DNA from: Streptomyces sp. MJM8645
Lineage (GTDB): Bacteria; Actinomycetota; Actinomycetes; Streptomycetales; Streptomycetaceae
Direction: 5' to 3'
Length of the DNA: 64,000 nucleotides
Assembly (NCBI RefSeq): GCF_001625365.1
Contig: NZ_LJJF01000001.1
Coordinates: 1,984,001 to 2,048,000, forward strand
Shown: piece after piece, positions 19,501-28,794 of the stretch
How the letters are laid out: each line of letters starts with the position of its first letter
Position numbering within the stretch: the stretch's first letter is position 1
Notes under the pieces: model-generated
What the model was told of the DNA's origin: nothing
Databases searched by the model: none
Seen by the model: the letters and a program-made list of their open reading frames with translations, nothing else
Translations under genes and position numbers: made by a program

Positions 19501-19538
19501 GAAGCCGCCGTCACCCCGCCCGGGGCGACGGCGGCTTC
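19501..19538 (+). terminator. rho-independent-like terminator of ileS
   Basis: A perfect 12-bp stem, GAAGCCGCCGTC with GACGGCGGCTTC, and a 14-nt loop begin 8 nt after the ileS stop codon. Confidence 0.8.
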
Positions 19539-19613
19539 GCCGTACCCGCGCGCCCCTGAAGTGGCGTCACCACCCCGCGCGCGCCCATCCCCCGCCCCCG
19601 TCCGCACCACAGC

Positions 19614-19657
19614 AGAGCGCCCCCTGTTCGACCCGTGGGTCGAACAGGGGGCGCTCT
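19614..19657. terminator. bidirectional terminator, perfect 21-bp stem
   Basis: The arms 19614-19634 and 19637-19657 are perfectly complementary with only GT between them (AGAGCGCCCCCTG outermost). The hairpin lies between convergent ileS and divIVA, 20 nt past the divIVA stop, and insulates both transcription units. Confidence 0.85.
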
Positions 19658-19677
19658 CAAAAGGCCGTGCTACAACC

Positions 19678-21018
19678 TCAGTTGTCGCCGTCCTCGTCGA
19701 TCAGGAAGCCCCGCATCGGCGCCGGAGCCTGCTGCATCGGCTGCGGAGGCTGCGGGCGGACGGCCGCCATCGGCTGCGTCATCCCGGCCGGCTGCATCTG
19801 CGGCGCGCCGGTGTTGCCACCGGACGCCTGGCCGCCGAAGCTCGGCGCCGGCGGGTTGCCGCCGAAGGAGCTCTGCCCACCGAACGACGGCGCGTTGCCG
19901 CCGAAGGCCGGCTGGTTGCCACCGAAGGCCGGGGCACCGCTCATCGCACCGGCACCGGCCGGAGCCATCGACGAGGCCGCCGGCGGCAGCGACGCGGTGG
20001 CGGGGATCCGCGGCGGGGCGAGCGAGTCGTCGGCCTGCGACTCCAGCTGGCGCAGCTGGGTCTCCAGGTACGACTTCAGGCGCGTCCGGTACTCGCGCTC
20101 GAACGCCCGCAGGTCCTCGACCTTGCGCTCCAGCGTGGCGCGCGCGGACTCCAGCGAGCCCATCGCGACGCGGTGCTTCTCCTGCGCGTCCCGCTCCAGG
20201 GCGTCGGCCTTGGCACGGGCGTCGCGCTCCAGGCCCTCGGCGCGGCTGCGGGCCTCGCCGACGATCTTGTTGGCCTCGGAACGGGCCTCCGAGATCGCCT
20301 GGTCGGCGGTCTGCTGAGCGAGCGCCAGAACACGGGCGGCACTGTCGCCACCGGGGCCCTGCTGCTGCATGGGGGCGCCGAGCGGGCCGCCCATCTGCTG
20401 CTGCGGCGGGCCGCCCATGGGGCCACCCATCGGCTGCATCTGCTGCTGCTGGCCCATGCCCTGGCCCATCGGGTTGCCCATCTGCTGCGGACCACCGGGG
20501 CCGCCCATGGGCTGGAGCATCTGACCGCCCATCGGCTGCACCAGCTGCTGCTGGCCGCCCATGGTCTGGTTCATCTGCTGCTGCTGGCCGCCCATCTGCT
20601 GGGGGCCGGCGGGGAGCTGCGGGGCGCCGGAGGGCAGGCCGAGCGGCTGGTTGCCCATCTGCTGCTGCTGCGGGCCGCCCATCTGCTGCTGCTGCTGCGG
20701 ACCACCGGGGCCCATCTGCTGCTGCTGCGGACCGGGGCCCTGCTGGCCGGGAACCGGCGGGCCGGATATGGCGGCCGGGACGGGGGCGCCGGAACGGGCG
20801 TCCTGCGGCGGCTCCTTCCGCATGTTCGCCTGGTTCTGCGCGGCGGCGCGAGTCGCGGCGGCCAGCTTGGCGCGCAGGTCCTCGTTCTCGCGAAGCAGGC
20901 GGGTCAGCTCTCCTTCGACCTCGTCGAGGAAGGCATCGACCTCGTCCTCGTCATAGCCTTCGCGCAGGCGGACGGTCGTGAACTGCTTGTTCCGAACGTC
21001 CTCGGGGGTCAATGGCAT
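19678..21018 (-). CDS. divIVA: DivIVA polar growth determinant
   Basis: Coiled-coil protein (446 aa) that marks cell poles and directs tip growth in actinomycetes (Wag31 in mycobacteria). The N-terminal membrane-binding domain is MPLTPEDVRNKQFTTVR ... DEDEVDAFLDEVEGELTRLL with a first coiled coil to about residue 60. A long disordered linker (~75-230) rich in Gln, Met, Gly and Pro with repeated MGGPQQQQ-like units follows. The second coiled coil spans ~235-330 (AARVLALAQQTADQAISEA), then a Gly/Asn-rich tail (AFGGNQPAFGGN) ending FLIDEDGDN. Start ATG with GAGGTGAAGAG upstream. The linker is longer than in non-filamentous relatives, as known for Streptomyces. Confidence 0.96.
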   Translation of the reverse strand: MPLTPEDVRNKQFTTVRLREGYDEDEVDAFLDEVEGELTRLLRENEDLRAKLAAATRAAAQNQANMRKEPPQDARSGAPVPAAISGPPVPGQQGPGPQQQQMGPGGPQQQQQMGGPQQQQMGNQPLGLPSGAPQLPAGPQQMGGQQQQMNQTMGGQQQLVQPMGGQMLQPMGGPGGPQQMGNPMGQGMGQQQQMQPMGGPMGGPPQQQMGGPLGAPMQQQGPGGDSAARVLALAQQTADQAISEARSEANKIVGEARSRAEGLERDARAKADALERDAQEKHRVAMGSLESARATLERKVEDLRAFEREYRTRLKSYLETQLRQLESQADDSLAPPRIPATASLPPAASSMAPAGAGAMSGAPAFGGNQPAFGGNAPSFGGQSSFGGNPPAPSFGGQASGGNTGAPQMQPAGMTQPMAAVRPQPPQPMQQAPAPMRGFLIDEDGDN

Positions 21019-21077
21019 CTCTTCACCTCAACGTGATCGTCGGCACACCGGCATCCTGTCGCATCGCTCACCTACGA

Positions 21078-21359
21078 CTAGGGCCGCACAAGCGAGATCA
21101 GGACATACACAATGATCATCAGTACGAAGAAGGACAGGTCGAGCGCCACGCCCCCGAAACGCAACGGCGGAATGAACCGCCGAAGAAGCTTGAGCGGCGG
21201 ATCCGTGACAGTGTACGTGGCCTCCAGGACCAGGACCATGGCCTTGCCGGGCCGCCACGAACGCGCGAACTGGAAGACCCAGTCCATGACCAGTCGCACA
21301 AGCAGGAACACCAGGAAGACGGTCAGGGCGTAGTAGAGCACCGCCCACACGATGTCCAT
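21078..21359 (-). CDS. YggT family membrane protein
   Basis: Small integral membrane protein (93 aa) with two hydrophobic segments (AVLYYALTVFLVFLLVRLVMDWVF and LDLSFFVLMIIVYVLISLV) around the conserved loop TDPPLKLLRRFIPP. The function is not established; it is consistently found between sepF and divIVA in actinobacteria. Start ATG with GGAGAGGGAAA upstream. 59 nt from divIVA. Confidence 0.93.
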   Translation of the reverse strand: MDIVWAVLYYALTVFLVFLLVRLVMDWVFQFARSWRPGKAMVLVLEATYTVTDPPLKLLRRFIPPLRFGGVALDLSFFVLMIIVYVLISLVRP

Positions 21360-21458
21360 CGCGTTTCCCTCTCCCCGGTTCCGGGCCCTCGGGCCCGCCG
21401 CTCGTCACCTGTCGCTAATCCACTGTTGATCAGATCCACACGTAAAGTCGTGGCCGGG

Positions 21459-22061
21459 TCAGCTCTGGTTGAAGAACCCACCCTCGGCGATCCGAGCCTT
21501 GTCCTCCGCCGTGACATCGACGTTAGCAGGCGACAGCAGGAACACCTTCTGTGTCACGCGCTCGATACTGCCGTGCAGACCGAAGACGAGTCCAGCGGCG
21601 AAGTCTACGAGTCGCTTCGCGTCGGTGTCGTCCATCTCGGTCAGATTCATGATCACGGGGGTCCCGCCACGGAACTGTTCCCCGATGGTACGGGCCTCGT
21701 TGTAGGTTCGCGGGTGCAGCGTGGTGATGCGGTAGGGCTCTCGTTCGTTCACTACCTTGGGCATGATCACCGGGGCGCTCTTCTCCAGGTTGTGGCGGCG
21801 TTCGGGTGTGATGGACGACACGGGGGCCATCCTCGGGGTCTCCTGCCGGATCGGCACCGCGGCCGGAACCGGCTGCGGGGTGATCGAGGAGACCGGGGCG
21901 GGCGCGGCGGCCGGCCGGGGGATGTCCTCGGTCCGCTGTCCCGTTCGAATCGGCTCGGGGTCCGCGTCGTAGTCGTCGTCAGGGTCGTACCCCTGACCGT
22001 CGTACGTCTCGTCCTCCACGAGGCCGAGGTAGACCGCCATCTTGCGCATTGCGCCGGCCAT
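21459..22061 (-). CDS. sepF: cell division protein SepF
   Basis: Membrane-anchored FtsZ tether (200 aa), a likely substitute for FtsA, which is absent from the cluster. An N-terminal amphipathic helix ([17 protein letters not shown]) is followed by an acidic/Pro-rich linker, with the repeated segment PVSSITP at ~57 and ~80. The SepF core domain begins at ~105 ([28 protein letters not shown]) and contains [13 protein letters not shown], the FtsZ-binding/dimer region. The start ATG at 22061 has a strong AGGAGACAGGAG just upstream; the longer open frame above it is noncoding. Confidence 0.95.
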   Translation of the reverse strand: MAGAMRKMAVYLGLVEDETYDGQGYDPDDDYDADPEPIRTGQRTEDIPRPAAAPAPVSSITPQPVPAAVPIRQETPRMAPVSSITPERRHNLEKSAPVIMPKVVNEREPYRITTLHPRTYNEARTIGEQFRGGTPVIMNLTEMDDTDAKRLVDFAAGLVFGLHGSIERVTQKVFLLSPANVDVTAEDKARIAEGGFFNQS

Positions 22062-22364
22062 GCTCCTGTCTCCTCCGCTCATAGCCACCTCGCTGGCGCT
22101 CGGTGGCGGCTTCGCGAAACGCGCACCTTCCGATGGTCGCTCGCTCTGCTCGCTCCGTGCGGACCGGCTCCGTCCCGGCGGCCAGGCCGTGCGGCCCTGC
22201 CTGCGGATTCCGCGGTCCACCCACGACGGCCCGTCAGGCCGACGGCCGGTCAGAGTTCTTGGGGTGGGGGCCGCGGAGCTGCGATCCACGGTTCGCTAGC
22301 GCTCCGAGGAGCTGCTAGATTCTGTCCTATTTTGTCCTGCAGTCTGATCTACTACCCGGTGACG
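22062..22364 (-). other. intergenic region between yggS and sepF
   Basis: No gene is supported in these 303 nt. An open frame runs through but its composition is unlike protein. The part nearest yggS (about 22315-22365) is the most AT-rich stretch around and may hold the sepF promoter, although I could not assign convincing -35/-10 elements. The repeated CGCTCGCTC/GCTGGCGCTC tracts may form imperfect hairpins. Confidence 0.4.
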
Positions 22365-23171
22365 TTACCTGAGGGGTGACCTCACTCCGAGTACCGCCGT
22401 TCCGACGCGCACATGTGTCGCCCCGGCGGCAATCGCCTGCTCAAGGTCACCGCTCATCCCTGCGGAGACCATGGTGGCAGCAGGATGGGTCGTGCGTACT
22501 GCGGTTGCGATTTCCGTCAGCCGCTCGAAGGCGCGGAGCGGGTCCCCGGCGAGCGGACCGGCCAGCGGAGCGACGGTCATCACACCGTCCAGCCGCAGGC
22601 CGGGCGTGTCGGCGATCGCGTCCGTGAGTTCCGCGACATCCTCCGGGGCGACTCCGGCCCGGTGGGCCCCCTCGCCGTGCTCCTTGTCCAGGGCCACCTG
22701 CACCAGGCAACCCAGCTCCGGGCGCTCGGACTTGAGCACCGCCGCGGAGAGCGACCCGACCAGCCGCAGCCGGTCCACCGAGTGCACGTGGTTCGCGTAC
22801 CGGACGACCGAGCGGACCTTGTTGGTCTGCAGCTGTCCGACGAAGTGCCAGTCAAGAGGAAGGTTTCTGCACTGCTCTGCCTTGGGAGCGGCGTCCTGGT
22901 CGCGGTTCTCCGCGACATCCGTCACACCCAGTCCGGCCAACAGCGCGGTGTCCTCGGCGGGGTAGGTCTTGGTGACGACGACCAGGGTGACCTCGTCACG
23001 CGGCCGTCCGGCAGCCGCACAGGCGTCGGCGATCCGCCGCTCGACCACGTCGAGGTTGGTCCCCAGCTCCTCGTACCGGGCCCGCTGCCCCTCCGTCAGG
23101 GTCTCCAGCCAGCTCTGGTCGGGAAGGCCGCCGCGACTCCCCGGGAACGGTCCGTAGATGTCGTTCGTCAT
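22365..23171 (-). CDS. yggS: pyridoxal phosphate homeostasis protein (YggS/PLPBP)
   Basis: PLP-binding protein (268 aa) with a fold type III barrel that helps maintain B6 and amino-acid balance rather than catalysing a reaction. The PLP lysine is in LVVVTKTYP near residue 62. Family blocks LDWHFVGQLQTNK, SVDRLRL and the phosphate-binding VRVGTAVLG near the end are all present. ATG at 23171 overlaps the pgeF stop by 1 nt (TGATG). A TTG one codon earlier is a less likely start. Confidence 0.95.
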   Translation of the reverse strand: MTNDIYGPFPGSRGGLPDQSWLETLTEGQRARYEELGTNLDVVERRIADACAAAGRPRDEVTLVVVTKTYPAEDTALLAGLGVTDVAENRDQDAAPKAEQCRNLPLDWHFVGQLQTNKVRSVVRYANHVHSVDRLRLVGSLSAAVLKSERPELGCLVQVALDKEHGEGAHRAGVAPEDVAELTDAIADTPGLRLDGVMTVAPLAGPLAGDPLRAFERLTEIATAVRTTHPAATMVSAGMSGDLEQAIAAGATHVRVGTAVLGVRSPLR

Positions 23172-23902
23172 CAATGATCAGAGCCCAACCAGACGTAGCT
23201 CGCGAGCCGGCCGGTGCGCTGCTCGCGGCGATAGGAGTAGTGGTCCGCGGATTCGAGGGTGCAGACCGGTGACCGCACCAACTCGGTGACCCCGGCGGCG
23301 GCCAGCTGGGCCGCGACCCCCTCGGCCACGTCCAGCGCCGGTGTTCCCCAGGAGGTCTCGGCGAACGCGGCGGGCACCACCGCGGCGACCTCCGCCCGCA
23401 GGCCGGCCGGCACCTCGTAGCACCGGCCGCAGACCGCCGGGCCGGTGGCCGCGGCGATCCGGCCGGGTTCGGCCCCCAGTTCGACCATCGCCCGCACGAC
23501 CGCGGGCACCACCCCGGCCGCCAGCCCGGGCCGGCCCGCGTGGGCCGCGCCCACCACGCCCGCCACCGGGTCGGCCAGCAGCACCGGGGTGCAGTCGGCG
23601 GTCAGGACGGCGAGCGCCAGCGGCCGGTCGGTGACCACCGCGTCCACCGTGGGGGCTTCCCCCGGCGACTGGCGCTGCGTCACCACGGCGACCTGCGCAC
23701 CGTGCACCTGGTTCATCCAGACCACGTCGGCCGGGTCGAGCCCGAGCTCCCCGGCGGCGATCGCCCGGTTCTCCCGGACGGTCTCCGGGTCGTCCCCCAC
23801 CGCCCCGCCGAGGTTGAGCTCCCCGTACGGCGAAGTGCTCACCCCGCCCCACCTGTCGGTGAAGGCGAAGTGAGCACCCGCGCGTACGGCGTGATCGATC
23901 AC
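23171..23902 (-). CDS. pgeF: laccase-domain protein (YlmD/YfiH; purine nucleoside or cell-wall related)
   Basis: DUF152 family copper/zinc protein (243 aa). Relatives act as polyphenol oxidase, as purine nucleoside phosphorylase/adenosine deaminase, or in muropeptide editing (PgeF), so the actual substrate is open. The metal site residues are visible in [19 protein letters not shown] and GAAHAGRPG (usually HAGWRG). The start is GTG at 23902, overlapping the ftsZ stop by 4 nt (GTGA), which argues for coupling to ftsZ translation. Confidence 0.92.
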   Translation of the reverse strand: MIDHAVRAGAHFAFTDRWGGVSTSPYGELNLGGAVGDDPETVRENRAIAAGELGLDPADVVWMNQVHGAQVAVVTQRQSPGEAPTVDAVVTDRPLALAVLTADCTPVLLADPVAGVVGAAHAGRPGLAAGVVPAVVRAMVELGAEPGRIAAATGPAVCGRCYEVPAGLRAEVAAVVPAAFAETSWGTPALDVAEGVAAQLAAAGVTELVRSPVCTLESADHYSYRREQRTGRLASYVWLGSDH

Positions 23903-25110
23903 TTAAGGAAATCCGGGACGTCGAGCTCCTCCGCCGGGCTCTCGACGTACGGCTGCCGGACCGGCTGCACCTGCGGCGGCACCGGGGCGGCGGTCACGGT
24001 CTCGGTGGCCCGCGGCGAGGCGTGGGTCTCCCCCTCCGAACGGGAGGTCACCGAGCCGATGCTCCCGTAGGACGGCCGGGTGGCCGGGCGCTCCGGGGCG
24101 GCCGGCGGCGTGGCCGCGGCGGGGGTGGCCTTGACCACCGGGTCGCGGACGATCGCCGGCGGCTGCCCGCCGTCGAAGCCGGCCGCGATGACGGTGACCC
24201 GGACCTCGTCGCCGAGCGCGTCGTCGATGACCGCGCCGAAGATGATGTTGGCCTCGGGGTGCGCGGCCTCGCTGACCAGCTGGGCCGACTCGTTGATCTC
24301 GAACAGGCCGAGGTCGGAGCCGCCCGAGATGGAGAGCAGCACGCCGCGGGCGCCGTCGATCGAGGCCTCCAGCAGCGGCGAGGAGATCGCCATCACGGCG
24401 GCCGCCTTGGCGCGGTCCTCGCCGCGGGCCGAGCCGATGCCCATGAGCGCCGAACCGGCCTCCGACATGACGGACTTGACGTCGGCGAAGTCGAGGTTGA
24501 TCAGGCCGGGGGTGGTGATCAGGTCGGTGATGCCCTGGACACCGGAGAGCAGGACCTGGTCGGCCGAGCGGAACGCGTCGAGCACGCTGACCTGGCGGTC
24601 CGAAATGGACAGCAGCCGGTCGTTGGGGATCACGATGAGGGTGTCGACCTCTTCGCGCAGGCTCGCGATGCCGTCCTCGGCCTGGTTGGCGCGGCGGCGG
24701 CCCTCGAAGGTGAAGGGCCGGGTGACCACGCCGATGGTCAGGGCGCCGAGCGAACGGGCGATGTTGGCGACCACGGGCGCGCCGCCCGTGCCCGTGCCAC
24801 CACCCTCACCCGCGGTGACGAAGACCATGTCGGCCCCCTTGAGGACCTCCTCGATCTCCTCGCGGTGGTCCTCGGCGGCCTTGCGGCCGACCTCGGGGTT
24901 GGCGCCGGCGCCGAGGCCCCGGGTGAGTTCACGGCCCACATCGAGCTTGACGTCGGCGTCGCTCATCAGGAGGGCCTGCGCATCGGTGTTGATCGCGATG
25001 AACTCGACGCCCTTGAGACCGACCTCGATCATCCGGTTGATGGCGTTGACACCACCGCCGCCGATTCCGACGACCTTGATGACTGCGAGGTAGTTCTGCG
25101 GTGCTGCCAC
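23899..25110 (-). CDS. ftsZ: cell division GTPase FtsZ
   Basis: Tubulin-like GTPase (403 aa) forming the Z-ring and the sporulation ladders of aerial hyphae. The GTP-binding motif GGGTGTG is at residues 103-109; further motifs are [13 protein letters not shown] (16-28) and [11 protein letters not shown] (T7 loop) in the middle. A Pro/Ala/Thr-rich linker from ~315 leads to the C-terminal partner-binding peptide DVPDFLK. The start is GTG at 25110 ([12 protein letters not shown]). A longer frame upstream runs into the promoter region and is not coding. It has its own upstream regulatory region of 363 nt, unlike the other tightly packed genes. Confidence 0.98.
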   Translation of the reverse strand: MAAPQNYLAVIKVVGIGGGGVNAINRMIEVGLKGVEFIAINTDAQALLMSDADVKLDVGRELTRGLGAGANPEVGRKAAEDHREEIEEVLKGADMVFVTAGEGGGTGTGGAPVVANIARSLGALTIGVVTRPFTFEGRRRANQAEDGIASLREEVDTLIVIPNDRLLSISDRQVSVLDAFRSADQVLLSGVQGITDLITTPGLINLDFADVKSVMSEAGSALMGIGSARGEDRAKAAAVMAISSPLLEASIDGARGVLLSISGGSDLGLFEINESAQLVSEAAHPEANIIFGAVIDDALGDEVRVTVIAAGFDGGQPPAIVRDPVVKATPAAATPPAAPERPATRPSYGSIGSVTSRSEGETHASPRATETVTAAPVPPQVQPVRQPYVESPAEELDVPDFLK

Positions 25111-25234
25111 GTCGAAGGCCTCTCGCCTCGAATTTCCGGGTCGGTCCGACCCGACGGGGGATCGTACCGACGGATGTCGATGGGTAGGGAGCCTGGTTTC
25201 TGACTGAATGTCCGAAATGCCGACCGCCGACCCC

Positions 25235-25259
25235 AACCCTAAACTTGACCTTTAGGGTT
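25235..25259. promoter_or_regulatory. inverted repeat AACCCTAAA/TTTAGGGTT in the ftsZ leader
   Basis: A perfect 9-bp inverted repeat with a 7-nt loop lies 125 nt before the ftsZ start. It is strikingly AT-rich for this DNA. It may be an operator or an RNA hairpin; no U tract follows it on the ftsZ strand. Confidence 0.5.
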
Positions 25260-25280
25260 AGTCCTGTGCCTCCGTCACAT

Positions 25281-25302
25281 CACCAGGGGGCACAGTCTGG
25301 TG
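25281..25302. promoter_or_regulatory. inverted repeat CACCAG/CTGGTG near the ftsZ promoter
   Basis: A 6-bp inverted repeat with a 10-nt loop lies directly downstream of the candidate -10 box and touches the first GACAC motif. It could be an early-transcript hairpin or an operator. Confidence 0.35.
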
Positions 25303-25473
25303 ACACAGGACACTAGGTGGCTCCAGGCACGTGTTTCAACGAACACGCCGAGCTTCCCCTTTTCTTTTGAGCCTATGTGATCATCGGCCGGCATATGAAA
25401 CCGGGGTGACCACCAAGGGTCGGGCCGACACTTCACAGCGTCAACCCCTCCCTCAGGCACAGAACCTACCGGA

Positions 25474-26250
25474 TCATCCCGACACCGCCGGCGCCTCCGG
25501 CGCACTCACGTCGAAGTTCGAGCCCTTCTGAGCCATCAACGCGACCAGTGTCCGGGCCTTGCGATCGGTCTGCTCCGGGCTCCCCCAGCGCACCGTTGCA
25601 CCCCCGCTGAGCTGCAGCTGAATATCGTCGTACGAGTGCACCAGCACCGCTCCGGCCCGCTTCGCCACCTCGGGCGGCAGTCCGGCGGCCACCGACACCG
25701 CGCCCTGCACCAGCTGCGCACGGGAGATCACCCCGTCCGCGTCCTTCGCCTGCTGACTGAGCCGCAGTTCCACCACCGGCACCCCCTCCGGCGGGGCCGC
25801 CTCGGTGGCGAAGCTCACGCCGACGGCGTCCACCTGGGTGAACTGACCGTCCTCCCCCTTGACGGCCGCCACCGCCGTGCGCTGGACGACCTTCACCCGC
25901 AGGGTGTGCGGCCAGCCCCGCCACACCTCGGCCTTCGCCACCCGGGGGATCGCCTCCACCCGGTGCTGGACGGCGTCCAGGTCCACTCTGGCCAGCGGGC
26001 CGTCACCGATCCCGCCGATCGCCTCGCGGACCTGGTCCGCCGTCAGCTTCTCGTCCTTCGACCCCTGGACCGCGACCTCGCGCACGTCCAGCACCGAGGA
26101 GAAGAACACCACCCAGGCCAGCACGCCCAGCACCGCGGCGCCGAGCACGCTCAGCACCACGATGCCCCGCCGGGAGAGCCGGAGCCGAGGAGCGGACTCC
26201 TCGGCCTCCAGCTCTTCCTCCAACGGGTCGGCGAGCCGGCCGTCAGCCAC
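25474..26250 (-). CDS. ftsQ: cell division protein FtsQ/DivIB
   Basis: Bitopic divisome protein (258 aa). An acidic cytoplasmic tail ([11 protein letters not shown]) precedes one transmembrane helix at ~32-52 ([20 protein letters not shown]). The extracytoplasmic POTRA domain follows ([27 protein letters not shown]) and then the beta domain ([18 protein letters not shown]). It recruits FtsL and downstream synthases. The start is GTG at 26250, inside the end of murG (8-nt overlap). Compared with many bacteria, murC is missing between murG and ftsQ. Confidence 0.95.
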   Translation of the reverse strand: MADGRLADPLEEELEAEESAPRLRLSRRGIVVLSVLGAAVLGVLAWVVFFSSVLDVREVAVQGSKDEKLTADQVREAIGGIGDGPLARVDLDAVQHRVEAIPRVAKAEVWRGWPHTLRVKVVQRTAVAAVKGEDGQFTQVDAVGVSFATEAAPPEGVPVVELRLSQQAKDADGVISRAQLVQGAVSVAAGLPPEVAKRAGAVLVHSYDDIQLQLSGGATVRWGSPEQTDRKARTLVALMAQKGSNFDVSAPEAPAVSG

Positions 26251-27349
26251 GGCGGCGACCGCCGCGGGAGGCCTGGATGGCCTCGTAGACCATGCCGACC
26301 AGCAGGTCGTCGGCGTCCCGGCGGCCGAACTCGGCGGCGGCCCGGCTCATGTCCCACAGCCGCTGCGGGTCGGTGAGCACCGGCAGCACGTTCTGCAACA
26401 CCCATTCCGGGGTCAGCTCGGCGTCGTCCACCAGCAGGCCGCCGCCGGCCTTGACCATCGGCTGGGCGTTCAGCCGCTGCTCGCCGTTGCCGATCGGCAG
26501 CGGGACGAACGCGGCGGGCAGCCCGACGGCGGCCAGCTCGGCGACGGTCATGGCACCGGCCCGGCAGAGCATCAGGTCCGCCGCCGCGTAGGCGAGGTCC
26601 ATCCGGTCGACGTACGGCACCGCGCGGTACGGCGGCATCCCGGGGATGTCCTCGACCTGCGGCAGCTCGTTCTTCGGGCCGACGGCGTGCAGGATCTGCA
26701 CGCCGTACTGCTGGAGCCGCGGGGCGATCGCGGTGACCACCTCGTTGAGCCGGCGCGCGCCCTGGGAGCCGCCGGAGACCAGCAGGGTGGGCAGCCGCTG
26801 GTCGAGGCCGAAGTAGTGCCGGGCCTCCGGCCTGGCGGCGCCCCGGTCCAGGGTGGCGATGGTCCGGCGCAGCGGGATGCCGATGTACCGGGAGTCGCGC
26901 AGCTTGCTGTCCGGCGTGGAGACCGCGACGAAGTCCGTGTAGCGGGCGCCGATCTTGTTGGCCAGGCCCGGACGGGCGTTCGCCTCGTGCACCACGATCG
27001 GCACGCCGGCCCGCTTGGCGGCCAGGTAGGCGGGCATCGCGACGTAGCCGCCGAAGCCCACCACGGCGTCCGCGTTGACCCGCTCGATGATCTCCTGGGC
27101 GGCCCGGACGGTGCCGCGCAGCCGGCCGGGGACGGTGATCAGCTCGGGGGTGGGCTTGCGGGGCAGCGGGACGGCCGGAATCAGCTCCAGCTGGTAGCCG
27201 CGTTCCGGCACCAGCCGGGTCTCCAGTCCGCGCTCGGTTCCCAGGGCGGTGATCCCGATGGACGGGTCGTGCCTGCGGAGGGCGTCCGCGAGGGCCAGCG
27301 CCGGCTCGATGTGACCGGCGGTCCCCCCGCCGGCGAGTACGACATGCAC
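26243..27349 (-). CDS. murG: MurG, UDP-GlcNAc transferase making lipid II
   Basis: Transfers GlcNAc from UDP-GlcNAc to lipid I at the inner membrane face (368 aa, GT28 family). The N-terminal Gly-rich loop [15 protein letters not shown] (8-22) and [16 protein letters not shown] near 101 bind the lipid substrate. The C-terminal loop [12 protein letters not shown] near 190 and [17 protein letters not shown] near 270 bind the nucleotide sugar. Start ATG at 27349, 6 nt after ftsW. Confidence 0.97.
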   Translation of the reverse strand: MHVVLAGGGTAGHIEPALALADALRRHDPSIGITALGTERGLETRLVPERGYQLELIPAVPLPRKPTPELITVPGRLRGTVRAAQEIIERVNADAVVGFGGYVAMPAYLAAKRAGVPIVVHEANARPGLANKIGARYTDFVAVSTPDSKLRDSRYIGIPLRRTIATLDRGAARPEARHYFGLDQRLPTLLVSGGSQGARRLNEVVTAIAPRLQQYGVQILHAVGPKNELPQVEDIPGMPPYRAVPYVDRMDLAYAAADLMLCRAGAMTVAELAAVGLPAAFVPLPIGNGEQRLNAQPMVKAGGGLLVDDAELTPEWVLQNVLPVLTDPQRLWDMSRAAAEFGRRDADDLLVGMVYEAIQASRGGRRRG

Positions 27350-27355
27350 CGAAAT

Positions 27356-28726
27356 TCACCGCTCCCTGCGTGCCGGCCCCGGGGCCGGGCGCGCTGTGGT
27401 TCGTCGTCGTGGCAGCACCCGGGCCAGTCGTCTCCTGATCCGGGAGTTCTTGCTCCGGGCGGCCAGCGCCGCCTTCGCGCCCGAGGTGCTGCGCGCCAGG
27501 CACAGCAGCACTCCGATCGCGGACATGGCCGACAGCATGGCGGAACCCCCGTAGGAGAACAGCGGGAGCGGGACGCCCGCGATGGGCAGCAGTCCCAGCG
27601 CCGACCCCAGGTTGATCATGGCCTGCGCCATGATCCAGGTGGTGGCGGCTCCCGCGGCGTACCTGACGAAGGGGTCCTTCGTACCGATGGCCACACGGAT
27701 ACCCGCGTAGCCTAGTGCCGCGAAGAGACCGATCACCGACAGCGTCCCCACCAGGCCCAGTTCCTCGCCGGTCGCGGCGAAGATGAAGTCGGTGTGCGCC
27801 TCGGGCAGCTGGCCCCATTTCTCCACGCCGGCACCGAGGCCGGTGCCGAAGCCTCCGCCGAGCGCGAACGAGTAGACGCCGTGCAGCGCCTGGAAGCAGG
27901 CCCCGTCGGGGTCGGGCTTGGTGACGCCGATGCAGCCCAGGCGCTCCGCCCGGTGCGGGACGCTGATCACCAGCGCGGTGCAGACGACCACGGCCACCCC
28001 TACGGTGGCCACGAACAGCCGCAGCGGCGCGCCGACCATCCAGAGCATCGCGAACAGCATCGCCACCAGGATCATCGAGGTGCCCATGTCGCCGCCGAGC
28101 ATGATCAGCGCGAGCAGCAGCAGGGCGCCCGGCACCAGCGGGACGAGCAGGTGCTTCCAGGTGGTGAGGGTGCCGGCCTTCTGCTTGCGGGCGAGCAGGT
28201 CGGCGCCCCAGAGCACCAGCGCGAGCTTGGCGAACTCCGAGGGCTGGAACTGGAAGAAGCCGAAGTCCAGCCAGTTCTGGTTGCCGTTGATCCGCACCCC
28301 GATGCCGGGCACGGCGACCAGCGCGAGCGCGCCGATCACCCCGAACATCACCGGGTAGACGATCACCCGCAGCACCGCCAGCGGCACGGAGGCGAAGCCG
28401 ATCAGCAGGACCAGGCCGAGGATGGCCGCGATCAGCTGCTTGAGGAAGTAGTACTGCGCCGAGTGGTGCTGGCCCAGGGCGAGGATCTGCGAGGCCGAGA
28501 AGACCATCATCAGGCCGAGCACCACCAGCAGCAGCGTCGTGCCGATGACGAGCAGGTAGGGCGTGAGCGGCCGGTCCAGCCAGTACCGCACCCGGTACCG
28601 GAAGGCCCGGACCCGGGCCAGCGGTCCGGCCGACTTGTACTTGGTCGTGGTGGCCGAGATCACGCGCCACGGCTCGGCGGCCTCCCGCTCCGGTGCTCCG
28701 GAACCCGCCCTGCCCTGCCCAGCCAC
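27356..28726 (-). CDS. ftsW: FtsW peptidoglycan polymerase
   Basis: SEDS-family glycosyltransferase (456 aa) with about ten hydrophobic helices that polymerises lipid II at the septum with FtsI. Family motifs are FSASQ in the first helices, NWLDFGFFQFQPSEFAKLAL, GGDMGTSMILV and GLLPIAGVPLPLFSYGGSAML. A basic N-tail (~45 aa) and a strongly basic C-tail (RIRRRLARVLPRRR) are cytoplasmic. The start is taken as GTG at 28726, but its RBS is poor; a GTG about 22 codons in (VISATTTKYK) is an alternative. WhiA is known to control ftsW in Streptomyces; no promoter was assigned here. Confidence 0.96.
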   Translation of the reverse strand: MAGQGRAGSGAPEREAAEPWRVISATTTKYKSAGPLARVRAFRYRVRYWLDRPLTPYLLVIGTTLLLVVLGLMMVFSASQILALGQHHSAQYYFLKQLIAAILGLVLLIGFASVPLAVLRVIVYPVMFGVIGALALVAVPGIGVRINGNQNWLDFGFFQFQPSEFAKLALVLWGADLLARKQKAGTLTTWKHLLVPLVPGALLLLALIMLGGDMGTSMILVAMLFAMLWMVGAPLRLFVATVGVAVVVCTALVISVPHRAERLGCIGVTKPDPDGACFQALHGVYSFALGGGFGTGLGAGVEKWGQLPEAHTDFIFAATGEELGLVGTLSVIGLFAALGYAGIRVAIGTKDPFVRYAAGAATTWIMAQAMINLGSALGLLPIAGVPLPLFSYGGSAMLSAMSAIGVLLCLARSTSGAKAALAARSKNSRIRRRLARVLPRRRTTARPAPGPARRER

Positions 28727-28760
28727 TCCCCGCTCACTCTCTCTTCACGGCTCACCCGCC

Positions 28761-28781
28761 GCCGGGCCGCTTTGGCCCGGC
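28761..28781 (-). terminator. hairpin between murD and ftsW
   Basis: GCCGGGCC pairs perfectly with GGCCCGGC around GCTTT in the 68-nt gap between murD and ftsW, one of the few non-overlapping junctions in the cluster. It may attenuate read-through or stabilise an mRNA end. Confidence 0.4.
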
Positions 28782-28794
28782 ACGGCCCTTCGGC

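Larger units (their letters stand above)
25111..25473 (-). promoter_or_regulatory. ftsQ-ftsZ spacer with ftsZ promoter region
   Basis: This is the only long gap inside the division cluster. On the minus strand TTGAAA (25339-25334) and TAGTGT (25315-25310) with an 18-nt spacer form a good candidate ftsZ promoter. Three GACAC pentamers, the motif bound by the sporulation regulator WhiA (a known ftsZ activator in Streptomyces), lie at 25302-25306, 25309-25313 and 25427-25431; the second overlaps the -10. Two inverted repeats follow downstream (listed separately). Several ftsZ promoters are known in Streptomyces; which of these elements is used is inference. Confidence 0.55.

Noticed and set aside
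21462..22289. N-terminal extension of SepF up to 22289
   Set aside because: The extra 76 residues are biased Arg/Ser/Pro sequence, and the ATG at 22061 has a strong RBS and the conserved membrane-binding helix.
26151..28670. An 839-codon minus-strand frame across ftsW, murG and ftsQ
   Set aside because: Out-of-frame shadow of three real genes, Arg/Pro/Gly-rich, no motif.
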